Positions 9,638 to 19,724 of a DNA stretch of 64,000 bases are shown here, piece after piece. Below the pieces are notes generated by a model, which was given only the letters and a program-made list of their open reading frames with translations, was not told the DNA's origin and did no database searches. Location of the stretch: positions 496,001 through 560,000 of the forward strand of contig NZ_CP080524.1 in the NCBI RefSeq assembly GCF_024746795.1. Direction: 5' to 3'. This stretch comes from Mesorhizobium sp. AR10. GTDB taxonomy: Bacteria > Pseudomonadota > Alphaproteobacteria > Rhizobiales > Rhizobiaceae. Both the position numbers and the translations under genes were made by a program. How positions within the stretch are numbered: position 1 is the first letter of the stretch; the number at the start of each line of letters is the position of its first letter.

Positions 9638-10831
9638 CTACTCGCTCTCTTCCACCCCATCCACTGCCGGCGCCATGAGCAGCACGGCGGCACCGAGGAT
9701 GGCGGCGAGGAAGGAACCGGCGAGGATGCCGACCTTGACCGCGTCCTGCAGCGCCACGTCATCGGCGAAGGCGAGCAGGCCTATGAACAGGCTCATGGTG
9801 AAGCCGATGCCGCACAAAAGCGAAATGCCGACCATGTGCAGCCAGCCGGTATTGACCGGCAGGTCGGCGAAGCCGAGCCGGATGGCCAGAGCCGAGGAGC
9901 CGAACACACCGACCAGCTTGCCGGCGACGAGGCCGGCGGCGACGCCGAGCGTCAACGGCTCGATCAAAGCCGCCGCACTCAGGCCGGCGAGCGACACGCC
10001 GGCATTGGCAAAGCCGAAGACCGGGATGACCACGAAGGGGACGATTTTGTGCAGGCCATGCTCGAGCCGATGCAGCGGCGAATGCTCCAAGTCGTGGCTG
10101 ATGCCGGCGGAGCGTTCGAGCGGGATGGTCAGGGCCAGCGCCACGCCGGCGAGCGTGGCATGGACGCCCGATTTCAACACGAGCACCCAGAGAACGACGC
10201 CAAGCACGATGTAGGGCACCAGCGTCATCACCCGCATGCGGTTGAGCACGACGAGCACGGCGATGACCGCGAAAGCCGCGCCGAGATAGGCTGATGACAG
10301 GTCGCTGGTGTAGAAGATGGCGATGATGATGACGGCGCCGAGATCGTCGATGATGGCGAGCGCGGTCAGGAAGATCTTCAGCGATGCCGGCACGCGGCTG
10401 CCGAGCAGCGAAAGCACGCCGAGCGCAAAGGCGATGTCGGTGGCGGTCGGGATCGCCCAGCCGGAGAGTGCCGCTGAATTGTTGCGGTTTATGGCGACGT
10501 AAATCAGTGCCGGGACCACCATGCCGCCGGCAGCGGCAACGCCGGGCAGGACGCGCCGCGGCCAGGTGGAGAGCTGGCCGTCCAGCATCTCGCGCTTGAT
10601 CTCCAGGCCGACCAGCAGGAAGAACACCGCCATCAGGCCGTCATTGATCCAGTGCGAGACGCTGAGCGGCCCCAGATAGGCGTGCAGGATAGAAAAATAG
10701 GTTTCGGCCAGCGGCGAATTGGCGACGATCAGGGCAAGGGCTGCGGCGACCATCAGGATGATGCCGCCGGCCGCCTCGCCATCGAGGAATTCGCGAAGGA
10801 TGGAGACCGGCCGCCGCTTCTGGTCCTGCAT
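9638..10831 (-). CDS. nhaA: Na+/H+ antiporter NhaA
   Basis: Inner-membrane antiporter that expels Na+ in exchange for H+. The 397 residues fit the family (about 390). About 12 membrane segments are visible, with the ion-binding aspartates in [19 protein letters not shown] and [18 protein letters not shown] (the DD pair matching Asp163/Asp164 of E. coli NhaA). ATG 10831 ([15 protein letters not shown]) is chosen because upstream residues are polar and not conserved in the family. The gene ends against a RIME-like repeat. Confidence 0.95.
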   Translation of the reverse strand: MQDQKRRPVSILREFLDGEAAGGIILMVAAALALIVANSPLAETYFSILHAYLGPLSVSHWINDGLMAVFFLLVGLEIKREMLDGQLSTWPRRVLPGVAAAGGMVVPALIYVAINRNNSAALSGWAIPTATDIAFALGVLSLLGSRVPASLKIFLTALAIIDDLGAVIIIAIFYTSDLSSAYLGAAFAVIAVLVVLNRMRVMTLVPYIVLGVVLWVLVLKSGVHATLAGVALALTIPLERSAGISHDLEHSPLHRLEHGLHKIVPFVVIPVFGFANAGVSLAGLSAAALIEPLTLGVAAGLVAGKLVGVFGSSALAIRLGFADLPVNTGWLHMVGISLLCGIGFTMSLFIGLLAFADDVALQDAVKVGILAGSFLAAILGAAVLLMAPAVDGVEESE

Positions 10832-10921
10832 ATCGTCTCCGTCGCGCCGCCCGTCGGAATCACCTGACAGGATGATGCGCAAGCCCCGGCAGCGAGGCAA
10901 GCGCCAGTCGGGAGGCAGGCG

Positions 10922-11485
10922 TCAGCGCGGGGCGCGCTTGGCGAGAATCCGCTGCAGCGTGCGGCGATGCATGTTGAGCCGGCGCGCGGTTTCCGAGACG
11001 TTGCGGTCGCACATTTCGTAGACACGCTGGATGTGTTCCCAGCGCACGCGATCAGCCGACATCGGATTTTCGGGCGGTGCGGCGCGTTCGCCCGCCGTGC
11101 GGGTCAGTGCGGCAAAAATATCGTCGGCATCGGCCGGCTTCGACAGATAGTCGACTGCGCCGAGCTTCACCGCCGTCACCGCTGTGGCGATGTTGCCGTA
11201 GCCGGTGAGGATGATGGCGCGGGCGTCCTCGCGCTTCTCGCGGATGGCAGCGACGACATCGAGGCCGTTGCCGTCACCGAGCCGCATGTCGACCACCGCG
11301 TAGGCCGGCGGATTGGCGCGCGCCTTGGCAACCGCCTCCTCGACGCTCTCGGCCGTCTCGACCACGAAACCCCTGGTTTCCATGGCACGGGCAAGCCGCG
11401 TGAGGAACGGTTTGTCGTCGTCGACGATCAGCAGCGAGGTGTCCTCGCCCTCAACCATTGCGCCAATTGTCTCGTCAATTGTCAT
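10922..11485 (-). CDS. actR: Two-component response regulator ActR/RegA
   Basis: Redox-responsive global regulator of the RegA/PrrA/ActR family. The 187-residue product has a receiver domain (LLIVDDDKPF, phosphorylated Asp in VVDMRLGDG, Lys in SKPAD) and a C-terminal Fis-type HTH (NVSETARRLNMHRRTLQRIL), the family hallmark. ATG 11485 gives the standard length; longer readings run back into actS. The cognate kinase gene ends 64 bp upstream, so the two are co-transcribed, kinase first. Confidence 0.94.
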   Translation of the reverse strand: MTIDETIGAMVEGEDTSLLIVDDDKPFLTRLARAMETRGFVVETAESVEEAVAKARANPPAYAVVDMRLGDGNGLDVVAAIREKREDARAIILTGYGNIATAVTAVKLGAVDYLSKPADADDIFAALTRTAGERAAPPENPMSADRVRWEHIQRVYEMCDRNVSETARRLNMHRRTLQRILAKRAPR

Positions 11486-11549
11486 CGTGTCTAGAATTCC
11501 TGCTGCCTTAATTTTACGCAGATATCGTTCCGGAGCGCCATTGTCCAAT

Positions 11550-12875
11550 TTACGCAGTATCAAACATGCTGGCCGCAGCCGATTCGGGATTGAGGAAGAC
11601 GCTGCGCGGCCACGATATCTGCACGACGGCGCCCTCGCCCAGCCCGCTCGAATTGCGGAAATCAAGCGTAGCACCCGAGCGTTCGAGCAAGGTCTTGGCG
11701 ATGAAAAGCCCGAGACCCAGCCCGCCTCCGGCTTCGGTGCCCTGGCGCGTCGACATATAGGGCTCGCCGATACGGTCGATGATTTCCGGAGGGAAGCCCG
11801 GCCCGTCGTCGATGATCGAGAAGGTGACGGCGGCCTCGTCCCAGTCCCAGCCCACGGTGACGGTCTTGCGGGCAAAGTCGATGGCGTTCTCGACCAGATT
11901 GCCGAGGCCGTAGATGACGCCGGGATTGCGTCGCCCCACCGGTTCGGAACCGATGCGCTCGCCCGGCCGAAGCCGGATCGAGATGCCGAAATCGCGATGC
12001 GGGGCCGTCACCTCCTCGACCAGCGAGGTCAGCGGCAGGCGGGAGAGATGCGCCTCGCCCTCTGAAGACAGGCTGGTGAGGCGCTTGAGGATTTCGCGGC
12101 AGCGCTCGCTCTGCGAGCGCAACAGCGTCACGTCCTCGCGGTATTTCGGGTCGTTGCCAAGCGCTTTCTCCATCTCCTTGGCGACAAGCGTGATGGTGGC
12201 AAGCGGCGTGCCCAGCTCATGCGCGGCGGCGGCGGCGAGGCCGTCGAGCGCCGACAGATGCTGCTCGCGCTGCAGCACCAGTTCGGTCGCGGCGAGCGCG
12301 TTGGCCAGCAGGCGCGCTTCCTCGGCAACGCGAAAGGCATAGATCGCGGTGAAGGCGATCGAGGAGAACACCGCCATCCAGATGCCAGCGAGATAGATGA
12401 ACGGCATCTCCAGCGGCGCGCTCTCGTACCACGGCAGCGGCTGATGGAAGAAGACCAGCAAGGTCGCCGCCACCATCACCAGCGCGCCGAGGATGGCGGT
12501 CAGTCGCAGCGGCAGCGACGCCGCCGAGATAACCACGGGCACCGTCATCAGCACCGAAAACGGATTGGTGAGGCCGCCGGTCATGTAGAGCAGGCCGGCA
12601 AGCTGCAGGCTGTCGAAGGTCAGGATGCCGAACGCCGGAAGCGGGGTCAGCCGGTGCGCCGCCGGATAGCGGAAAGTCAGCAAAAGGTTCATCCAGGCCG
12701 AGCAGGCGATCAGTCCGAAGCACATGCTGACCGGCAGCGGGAATTTCAGCCCGTAGGCAACGACGAGAACCGCCAGACTCTGGCCGACGATGGCCAGCCA
12801 GCGCAGCCTGATCAGCGTGTTGAGGCGCAGCCGCTGGCTTTGCCGGAAGTCGGGCGTGTGCAAGATCTTGATCAT
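11550..12875 (-). CDS. actS: Redox sensor histidine kinase ActS/RegB
   Basis: Membrane sensor kinase that phosphorylates ActR. It has six N-terminal membrane segments containing the ubiquinone-linked box (TGGLTNPFSVLM, fitting GGxxNPF), the H-box AAAAHELGTPLATI and the redox-active cysteine region SERCREILKRL, followed by N, G1 and G2 ATP-binding boxes (DDGPGFP, GGGLGLGLFI). The length is 441 residues. ATG 12875 is preferred over a TTG two codons upstream. It lies just downstream of hrpB on the same strand. Confidence 0.94.
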   Translation of the reverse strand: MIKILHTPDFRQSQRLRLNTLIRLRWLAIVGQSLAVLVVAYGLKFPLPVSMCFGLIACSAWMNLLLTFRYPAAHRLTPLPAFGILTFDSLQLAGLLYMTGGLTNPFSVLMTVPVVISAASLPLRLTAILGALVMVAATLLVFFHQPLPWYESAPLEMPFIYLAGIWMAVFSSIAFTAIYAFRVAEEARLLANALAATELVLQREQHLSALDGLAAAAAHELGTPLATITLVAKEMEKALGNDPKYREDVTLLRSQSERCREILKRLTSLSSEGEAHLSRLPLTSLVEEVTAPHRDFGISIRLRPGERIGSEPVGRRNPGVIYGLGNLVENAIDFARKTVTVGWDWDEAAVTFSIIDDGPGFPPEIIDRIGEPYMSTRQGTEAGGGLGLGLFIAKTLLERSGATLDFRNSSGLGEGAVVQISWPRSVFLNPESAAASMFDTA

Positions 12876-12907
12876 GGCCAAGGATTATAGCCGGGAAACG
12901 ACAAAGG

Positions 12908-15370
12908 CTAGGTACCCCGCGGTTTGGCGCGAGCGGTGGCGGTGGCGAGCAGCGGGTTTTCCGGCCAGACATGCCTGGGGTAGCGGCCGCGCATGTCGGC
13001 GCGCACATCGGCCCATGAGCCGCGCCAGAAGCCGGGCAGGTCACGCGTCGTCTGGATCGGACGATGCGCCGGCGAGAGCAGCTCGAGCGTCAGCGGCACG
13101 GTACCGTTGGCGATCGCGGGGTGCCGGTCTAGACCGAACAGCTCCTGCACACGAACCGCCAGCACCGGCCATTCGCCGTCATAGCGGATCGGCACATGGC
13201 TGCCCGACGGGGCGTCGAAATGGGTCGGTGCCAGCGCCTCGATCCTGCGCTGCAAGTCGTGCGGCACCAGTGCCATGAGTCCCGCCGAAAGCGTGCCGGG
13301 ATCAATCGCGGAAAAGGATGCCTTGCCGGAGAGGAACGGCAGCAGCCAGTCGTCGAGGCGTTCGATGAGCGCTGCGTCGGAAACATCGGGCCAGGGCGCG
13401 CCGAGGCCGCGATGCAGCCAGCCGAGCCGTTGCCGCAGCGTCTCCGCGTCCTTGCCCCACTCGAGCAGCGACAGCCCGTGTTCGCGCAAGGCGTCGAGGA
13501 TGGCGCGATCCGCATCGGCACCGGCCGGCGCCGGCAGCATGCGTTCGGACATCGCAATAGCGCCAAGGCGAACGGTTTCGCGCACGCGCACCGCACGCCT
13601 GTCGCGGTCGAAGCTCGCTTCGCGGCGAACCTCGATCTTTTCCGCGAGCGCAGCGCGAATGTCGGCTTCATCGATCACTGCAGCCGCAGTGATGCGGGCG
13701 TTCTGCGCCTTGCCCCGCAGGTCGGCGACAACGAGCCAGGGCTCGCCGGCCAGCGGATCGGCGGCGTCGAGCATGGCACCGGAGCCATTGGCCAGCACTA
13801 AACGGCCACGCTCACCGCGCGCCCTGGCGACGCGGTCGGGCCAGGCAAGGATGAGAAGGGAGCCGGCGGATGCAGGGTCATTGCTTTTCCCGCCGCCAGC
13901 CTGCTTCGCCAACCGTTCAGCGAGCTGACGCGCAGCGGTGGCGCGCGGCGATCTTTCTGATCGAAACCGCATCAGCCGCCGTTCAAGATCGGCGCCGTCG
14001 CCGCCAAGACCGCGTTCGGTGAGCAGAACGGCGAGCATGGCCGCCTCAAGGGCATGGCCGGCCTTCGCCGCCTCGGCCACCATATGGGCGAGCCGCACCG
14101 GCAGGGCCAGCTTGCGCATCGCGGCACCTTGCTCGGTCAGACGCCCTGCTCCGTCGATGGCGTCGAGCGCGCGAAGCAGGGCGACTGCCTCATTGAGCGC
14201 CGGCGCCGGCGGTGGATCGAGGAAGGCAAGGCTGGCCGGATCGGCGACGCCAAAGGCGGCGCAATCGAGCACCAGCCCGGAAAGGTCGGCCTCGAGGATT
14301 TCTGGCGGGGTGAAAGCGGGAAGTGCCGCCGTCTGCTCGGCCCGCCATAGCCGCACCGCGACGCCCGGCTGGGTGCGCCCGGCGCGGCCGGCGCGCTGGT
14401 CGGCGGAGGCTCTGCTAACGCGCACCGTCTCCAGCCGCGTCAGGCCGCTGGCCGGCTCATAACGCGGCAGCCGCGACAGGCCGGAATCGATGACGACGCG
14501 AACGCCATCGATGGTGATGGAGGTCTCGGCGATCGACGTCGCCAGCACCACCTTGCGGCGCCCGGACGGCGGCGGCTTGATCGCGGCATCCTGCGCCTTG
14601 CCGTCGAGCATGCCGTAGAGCTGCACGATGTCGGTGTCGGCACCGATGCGGCCCAGCAAGCGTTCGGCGGTGCGCTCGATCTCGCGCTGGCCTGGCAGGA
14701 AGGCGAGCACGCTGCCGCTTTCCTCGGCCAGTGCGGCACGGATCGCCTTGGCCATGGCGTCCTCGATGGGAACACCAGCCGGCCGTTCGTCGTAGCGGAT
14801 GTCGACGGGGAAGGCGCGGCCCTGGCTCTCGATCACGGGTGCTGCGGAAAGCAACCGTGCGACGCGTGCTCCGTCGAGCGTCGCCGACATCACCAGCAGG
14901 CGCAGATCGGGCCTGAGCGCACCCTGCACATCGAGCGCCAGCGCCAGGCCGAAATCGCCGTCGAGCGAGCGCTCGTGGAACTCGTCGAAGAACACCGCCG
15001 AAACGCCAGGCAGTTCCGGATCGTCGAGGATCATGCGCGCCAGCACGCCCTCGGTGACGACGAGGATTTTCGTCCGTGCCGAGGTGCGGTTTTCCATGCG
15101 CATGGCATAGCCGACGGTGTCGCCGGGCTCCTCGCCGATGAGTTCGGCCATGCGGCGGGCGGCCGCGCGGGCAGCGAGCCGGCGCGGCTCGAGCAGAATG
15201 ATCCTACCCGTGCCGAGCCATGCTGCGTCGAGCAGCGCCAGCGGTACCAGCGTCGTCTTGCCGGCGCCGGGCGGCGCTACCAGCACGACGCTGTTGCCAC
15301 GGCCGAGCGCTTCGCTGAGCGCCGGCAGCACGGCGGAAACCGGAAGCTCCGGCAAGGGTTTTCTGGTCAT
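12908..15370 (-). CDS. hrpB: ATP-dependent helicase HrpB
   Basis: DEAH-type RNA/DNA helicase of the HrpB family. The 820-residue product has Walker A (APPGAGKTTLVPLALL, near residue 35), Walker B as FFDEFHERSLD, motif III SATLD, and motif VI QRAGRAGRTQPG near residue 335, then the HrpB-specific C-terminal domain. ATG 15370 gives the normal family start (MTRKPLPELPVSAVLPAL). Its physiological role in rhizobia is poorly defined. actS follows after 32 bp, so it may share a transcript. Confidence 0.93.
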   Translation of the reverse strand: MTRKPLPELPVSAVLPALSEALGRGNSVVLVAPPGAGKTTLVPLALLDAAWLGTGRIILLEPRRLAARAAARRMAELIGEEPGDTVGYAMRMENRTSARTKILVVTEGVLARMILDDPELPGVSAVFFDEFHERSLDGDFGLALALDVQGALRPDLRLLVMSATLDGARVARLLSAAPVIESQGRAFPVDIRYDERPAGVPIEDAMAKAIRAALAEESGSVLAFLPGQREIERTAERLLGRIGADTDIVQLYGMLDGKAQDAAIKPPPSGRRKVVLATSIAETSITIDGVRVVIDSGLSRLPRYEPASGLTRLETVRVSRASADQRAGRAGRTQPGVAVRLWRAEQTAALPAFTPPEILEADLSGLVLDCAAFGVADPASLAFLDPPPAPALNEAVALLRALDAIDGAGRLTEQGAAMRKLALPVRLAHMVAEAAKAGHALEAAMLAVLLTERGLGGDGADLERRLMRFRSERSPRATAARQLAERLAKQAGGGKSNDPASAGSLLILAWPDRVARARGERGRLVLANGSGAMLDAADPLAGEPWLVVADLRGKAQNARITAAAVIDEADIRAALAEKIEVRREASFDRDRRAVRVRETVRLGAIAMSERMLPAPAGADADRAILDALREHGLSLLEWGKDAETLRQRLGWLHRGLGAPWPDVSDAALIERLDDWLLPFLSGKASFSAIDPGTLSAGLMALVPHDLQRRIEALAPTHFDAPSGSHVPIRYDGEWPVLAVRVQELFGLDRHPAIANGTVPLTLELLSPAHRPIQTTRDLPGFWRGSWADVRADMRGRYPRHVWPENPLLATATARAKPRGT

Positions 15371-15463
15371 CGTCCCACGGACGTATTCATCCCATCGCGG
15401 CACATCCGCAGTGTCCGCATATCAGCGGCAGCGGTTGCCGCGCAACCAATCGAATTGGCCGGC

Positions 15464-16353
15464 TCAAAGCCGGGTCCGCGAAAACGGATTCCAGCGCACC
15501 GTGCCGAGCCTCACCTCCTCGCGCACCATGGTCAGCAGGCCGGAGCCGCCGACGATGGCCAGGCCGACCAGCGACAGGGCATCGGGGTATTCCCGGAAGA
15601 ACAGCGCGCCGAGAATCACCGCCCAGACGATCTGCGAATAATGCGTCGGCGCGACCCGGTTGGCGGGCGCGTATTTGACGGCCAGCAGCTGCAGCAGCTG
15701 CCCGCAAGAGGTGAACGCACCCGATATGACAAACCATACCAGCTGTCTGGCGTCCGGCAGCGTGAACGAGGTGGCGGCGGCGCCGATGCCGTTGAAGACC
15801 AGGCCGTAGCCGATCAGCACGCCAAGCATCGTCGTGCGCTTTTCCTGCTGAGCCAGCGAGCGCATCAGGATGACGCTGGCGGCGGCGAGAAAGGCGACGC
15901 CAAACGCAGCAAGGTGGCCGAGATGCAACTCGCGAAAGCCCGGCCGCACCACCAGCATGACGCCGGCAAAACCGGCGACCACCGCCAGCCATCGCCACGG
16001 GCCGACCTTCTCCTTGAGGATGACGGTGGAGAGAATGGTGACGCACAGCGGCGCCAGGAAGATCAGCGCATAGACCTCGGCCAGCGGGATGGTGGTGAAG
16101 GCGTAGACGCTGAGCACGCCGATGCGATGCCGGTCCAGGCGCGGGCCTGCACCGCCCAGGGCCGCTTGGTGCGCCAGAAATCGCGCCAGCGTTCGCCGTC
16201 CGGCCTGGTGAAGAGCAGGAAAAAGCCGGAAAACAGCGTCGAGAAGAAACCGATCTCGAACACCGTAAACTGCCCGCCCAGGCTTTTGACAACGGCGTCG
16301 TTGCACGAATAGCTTGCATAGGCGATGAGAGCGAGCAGGATACCGTTCGTCAC
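15464..16353 (-). pseudogene. DMT-family (EamA) transporter gene, frameshifted
   Basis: An EamA-type exporter is split between two frames. The first part, from a GTG at 16353 (TNGILLALIAYASYSCNDAV), reads about 70 residues with two membrane segments. The rest (GVLSVYAFTTIPLAEVY onward to SRTRL) is read in another frame and contains the remaining segments. The shift lies about 16105-16150, and the 890-bp span is not a multiple of three. Either a recent inactivating indel or a sequence error. It is divergent from the PIG-L gene, with start codons 28 bp apart. The substrate is unknown. Confidence 0.75.
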
Positions 16354-16381
16354 GTTTTTCCATTTCCGGGGAGAGAGCAGA

Positions 16382-17071
16382 GTGAAGGTACTGGCGCTCG
16401 GTGCGCATCCCGACGACATCGAGATTTTCATGTTCGGTACGATGGCCGCCTATGCCGCGCAAGGCGCAGAACTGACTTTTGCCATAGCCACCGATGGTGC
16501 CAAAGGCGGCAAGGGCGATCCCGCATTGCTCGCCCGTGCGCGCCGCGAGGAGGCGACGGCAGCGGCCGGCCTGCTTGGCGTGATGCCGCACTTCCTCGAC
16601 TTCCCGGACGGCGGGCTGGTCGTGGACGCCGCCCTCGTAGAGGCCGTGAAGGCGCTGATCGGCGAGGTGAAGCCCGATCTCGTCATCACCCATGCGCCGA
16701 ACGACTATCACGGCGACCACCGCGCGCTGTCGGACGGCGTGCGCATCGCCGCGTCTTTCACCGTACCGGTGCTGCATGCCGACACGCTTGGCGGCACCGG
16801 TTTTTCACCAACGCACTATGTCGACATTTCCGGCCATGCCGACATCAAGGTGAAGGCGATACGGGCGCATCAATCGCAGGATCCCGAGCGCTTCGTCGAC
16901 GCGGCGCGCACGCAGAACACCTTTCGCGCCGGCCAGTGCAATGGCGCGGCGGGCGCGCTCGCCGAAGCCTTCCGCTTCGAGCCGATGTTCCCTTTCGCCG
17001 ACATTCGCGCCCTGCTGCCGCCTGCGCCGCCCATCCGGCCGGTGACGGTCAGTACGAAAACGGTCACATGA
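16382..17071 (+). CDS. PIG-L family deacetylase
   Basis: Zinc-dependent N-acetyl hydrolase of the LmbE/PIG-L family. The 229-residue product has the metal-binding AHPDD motif at residues 8-12 and the later HGDH motif (NDYHGDHRALSDG). Start: GTG 16382, placed seven bases after the ribosome site GGGGAGAGAGC and giving VKVLALGAHPDD, the family N-terminus. The substrate may be an N-acetylated sugar or glycolipid, but nothing here fixes it. It ends 250 bp before the ABC transporter operon. Confidence 0.88.
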   Translation: MKVLALGAHPDDIEIFMFGTMAAYAAQGAELTFAIATDGAKGGKGDPALLARARREEATAAAGLLGVMPHFLDFPDGGLVVDAALVEAVKALIGEVKPDLVITHAPNDYHGDHRALSDGVRIAASFTVPVLHADTLGGTGFSPTHYVDISGHADIKVKAIRAHQSQDPERFVDAARTQNTFRAGQCNGAAGALAEAFRFEPMFPFADIRALLPPAPPIRPVTVSTKTVT

Positions 17072-17185
17072 GCAGGCTGCCGGCACCTCGGGTGCTCTAA
17101 CAACCAAGATTCTCGTCGAACTTTCTCTGCCAACTTGCGACCCGCGCGCGCCATGTTGCGGCGCAGCAACGAATTCGCTTGCGTT

Positions 17186-17223
17186 GTTTAGTAAAAATTG
17201 CATCACTAAACAAATTACTAAAC
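17186..17223. promoter_or_regulatory. Candidate repressor operator ahead of the ABC/dha operon
   Basis: Three copies of one heptamer: GTTTAGT at 17186-17192, then ACTAAAC at 17205-17211 and 17217-17223. The first is inverted relative to the others, in an AT-rich patch about 100 bp before the binding-protein gene. The arrangement resembles a dimer-binding repressor site; the regulator is unknown. Confidence 0.45.
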
Positions 17224-17324
17224 ATCTGCGGCGCTGGAACGTCGCCATGTTTGGGCCCCAGAGGAGGGGGTTGCGGGTTTCTTGAAACCGTCATCCGGAC
17301 GCGTTTCGCAAATGGGAGGAAGGC

Positions 17325-18656
17325 ATGAAATCGACATTGAAACTGGCGTTGGGACTGACCTCGGCCTTGCTTGCGTCGACAGCCGTCTCAAACGTCGCGC
17401 AGGCTGAAGATCTGACGCTTTGCTGGGCCGCCTGGGATCCGGCCAACGCGCTTGTGGAACTGTCCAAGGACTTTACCAAGGAGAGCGGCATCGGCATGAA
17501 ATTCGAGTTCGTGCCGTGGACCGACTATGCCAATCGCTTCCTCAACGAACTGAATTCCAAGGGCAGGCTGTGCGACCTGATCATCGGCGACAGCCAGTGG
17601 ATCGGCGGCTCGGCCGAGAACGGCCACTACGTCAAGCTGAACGACTTCTTCGACAAGGAGAAGATCAGCATGGACGACTTCGTGCCGGCGACGGTCGTCG
17701 GCTATTCGGAATGGCCAAAGAATTCGCCGAACTATTGGGCGCTGCCGGCCATGGGCGACGTTGTCGGCTGGACCTACCGCAAGGACTGGTTCTCCAAGCC
17801 GGAACTGCAGAAGGAATTCAAGGAGAAGTATGGCTGGGATCTCGCCGCTCCGACGACCTTCGACCAGTTGAAGCAGATCGCCGAGTTCTTCCAAAAGCGT
17901 GAGATCGACGGCAAGACGGTCTACGGCGCCTCGATCTATACCGAGCGCGGTTCAGAAGGCATCACCATGGGCGCGATGGATGTGCTCTACAGCTTCGGCT
18001 TCAAATATGAGAACCCGGACAAGCCCTACGAGATGGAAGGCTTCGTCAACTCCGAGAAATCGGTGAAGGGGCTGGAGTTCTACAAGGCGCTTTATGACTG
18101 CTGCACCCCTCCCGGCGCTTCGAACAGCTACATGGGCGAAGGCGTCGATGCCTTCAAATCCGGGCAGGTGGCGATGCACATGAACTTCGCGTTCACGTGG
18201 CCGGGCCTGCAGAAGGACGAGAATGTCGGCGGCGACAAGATCGGTTACTTCGCCAATCCCAAGGGTCCCGACGGCGACCAGTTCGCGCAGCTCGGCGGCC
18301 AGGGTATCTCGGTGGTCTCCTATTCCGACAAGCAGGAAGCGGCGCTCAAATACATCAAATGGTTCGCCAACAAGGACGTGCAGGCCAAGTGGTGGTCGCT
18401 CGGTGGCTTTTCCTGCCTCAACGCGGTTGTCAAGGACCCGGGCTTCCCGGCCAGCCAGCCTTATGCGCAGACCTTCCTCGACTCGATGGCCATCGTGAAG
18501 GACTTCTGGGCCGAGCCCAGCTATGCGCCGCTGCTGCAGGCGTCGCAGAAGCGCTTCCACGACTATGTCGTCGCCGGCCAGGGTTCGGCCAAGGATGCGC
18601 TTGACGGCCTGGTCAAGGACTGGACCGAGGTGTTCCAGGACGATGGCAAGATGTAA
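17325..18656 (+). CDS. ABC transporter periplasmic binding protein (sugar/polyol type)
   Basis: Family 1 extracellular solute-binding protein that captures substrate in the periplasm. The 443-residue product has a clear signal peptide (KSTLKLALGLTSALLASTAV, cleavage after AQA near residue 27). It starts behind the strong ribosome site GGGAGGAAGGC. It is first in an operon that continues with permeases, ATPases and dihydroxyacetone-type kinases, so the ligand is probably a short polyol or ketose. The protein is shorter than GlpV-type glycerol binding proteins as I recall them, so the ligand is open. Confidence 0.88.
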   Translation: MKSTLKLALGLTSALLASTAVSNVAQAEDLTLCWAAWDPANALVELSKDFTKESGIGMKFEFVPWTDYANRFLNELNSKGRLCDLIIGDSQWIGGSAENGHYVKLNDFFDKEKISMDDFVPATVVGYSEWPKNSPNYWALPAMGDVVGWTYRKDWFSKPELQKEFKEKYGWDLAAPTTFDQLKQIAEFFQKREIDGKTVYGASIYTERGSEGITMGAMDVLYSFGFKYENPDKPYEMEGFVNSEKSVKGLEFYKALYDCCTPPGASNSYMGEGVDAFKSGQVAMHMNFAFTWPGLQKDENVGGDKIGYFANPKGPDGDQFAQLGGQGISVVSYSDKQEAALKYIKWFANKDVQAKWWSLGGFSCLNAVVKDPGFPASQPYAQTFLDSMAIVKDFWAEPSYAPLLQASQKRFHDYVVAGQGSAKDALDGLVKDWTEVFQDDGKM

Positions 18657-18694
18657 CCGGGTGTAAGACGGCCCCTCCCGAGCCCACGACCGAG

Positions 18695-18722
18695 CGTCCC
18701 GTGCCGCCCTTGGCACGGGACG
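18695..18722 (+). promoter_or_regulatory. Intercistronic stem-loop after the binding-protein gene
   Basis: Perfect 11-bp stem CGTCCCGTGCC/GGCACGGGACG with a 6-base loop, not followed by a T run. Such hairpins between binding-protein and permease genes usually protect the upstream message and keep the binding protein in excess. Confidence 0.7.
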
Positions 18723-18776
18723 CAGTTCAGATAAATTCCACTGTCGAGACTTAAAGTGACCGAAGCAGGACTCACC

Positions 18777-19724
18777 ATGCTCAATCGGACTGCGGACAGC
18801 GTTGCCCGGGCCACGCCCGAGCCGTTGGCGCGCAAAGTCCGAGGCATCAGCGACAAGGGCCTCGCCTGGCTGTTCATCTCGCCGACGATCCTTCTGCTTC
18901 TGGCCGTCAACATCTTCCCGCTGTTCTGGGCGATCTATCTTTCCTTCACCAACTATCGGGCCAATCGCCCCAATGAGGTGGTGAAGAATGTCGGCCTTGC
19001 CAACTACAAGCGCATCCTCGGCGACCAGGACGTCTGGATCGCCATGCAGACGACGGCGCATTTCGTGTTCTGGACCATCCTGCTGCAGACGCTGATCGGC
19101 TTCACGCTGGCCTGGCTGATCGACCGCAAATTCCGCGGCCACGCCTTCTGGACGACGATCATCCTGGTGCCGATGATGCTGTCGCCGGCGGTGGTCGGCA
19201 ATTTCTGGCGCTTCCTCTACGAGCCGCAAATCGGCCTGTTCGCCTACGCCATCTCCTTCGTCTCAGGCATTCCGCCGACGAACATCCAGATGCTGTCCAA
19301 TGTCTCGCTGGCGCCGTGGTCGATCATCATTGTCGATACCTGGATGTGGACGCCCTACGTGATGCTGATCTGTCTCGCCGGCCTGCGTTCGATCCCCGAA
19401 TACATCTATGAGGCGGCCGAGGTCGACCGCGCCTCCAACTGGCGGCAATTCTGGTCGATCACGCTGCCGATGGCGCTGCCCTTCATCATGCTGGCGGTGC
19501 TGTTTCGCGGCATCGAGAACTTCAAGATGTTCGACATGGTCAATCTGCTCACCGGCGGCGGTCCGGGCTCGACCACCGAAGTCGCCTCGATCACGCTGAA
19601 GCGGCAGGCCTTCGAGAGCTGGCGGACGGGCTACTCCTCGGCCTTCGCCATCATCCTGTTCGTCGCGGTGTTCGGCCTTGCCAACATCTACGTCAAGGCG
19701 CTCAACAAGGTGAAGCAGAGATGA
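18777..19724 (+). CDS. ABC transporter permease (MalF/UgpA type)
   Basis: Inner-membrane subunit with six membrane segments and the EAA cytoplasmic loop (YIYEAAEVDRASNWRQFWSI) that docks on the ATPase. The length from ATG 18777 is 315 residues; a GTG at 18756 is an alternative but fits the ribosome site GCAGGA less well. It overlaps the next permease by 4 bp (ATGA), so the two are translationally coupled and probably form a heterodimer. Confidence 0.9.
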   Translation: MLNRTADSVARATPEPLARKVRGISDKGLAWLFISPTILLLLAVNIFPLFWAIYLSFTNYRANRPNEVVKNVGLANYKRILGDQDVWIAMQTTAHFVFWTILLQTLIGFTLAWLIDRKFRGHAFWTTIILVPMMLSPAVVGNFWRFLYEPQIGLFAYAISFVSGIPPTNIQMLSNVSLAPWSIIIVDTWMWTPYVMLICLAGLRSIPEYIYEAAEVDRASNWRQFWSITLPMALPFIMLAVLFRGIENFKMFDMVNLLTGGGPGSTTEVASITLKRQAFESWRTGYSSAFAIILFVAVFGLANIYVKALNKVKQR

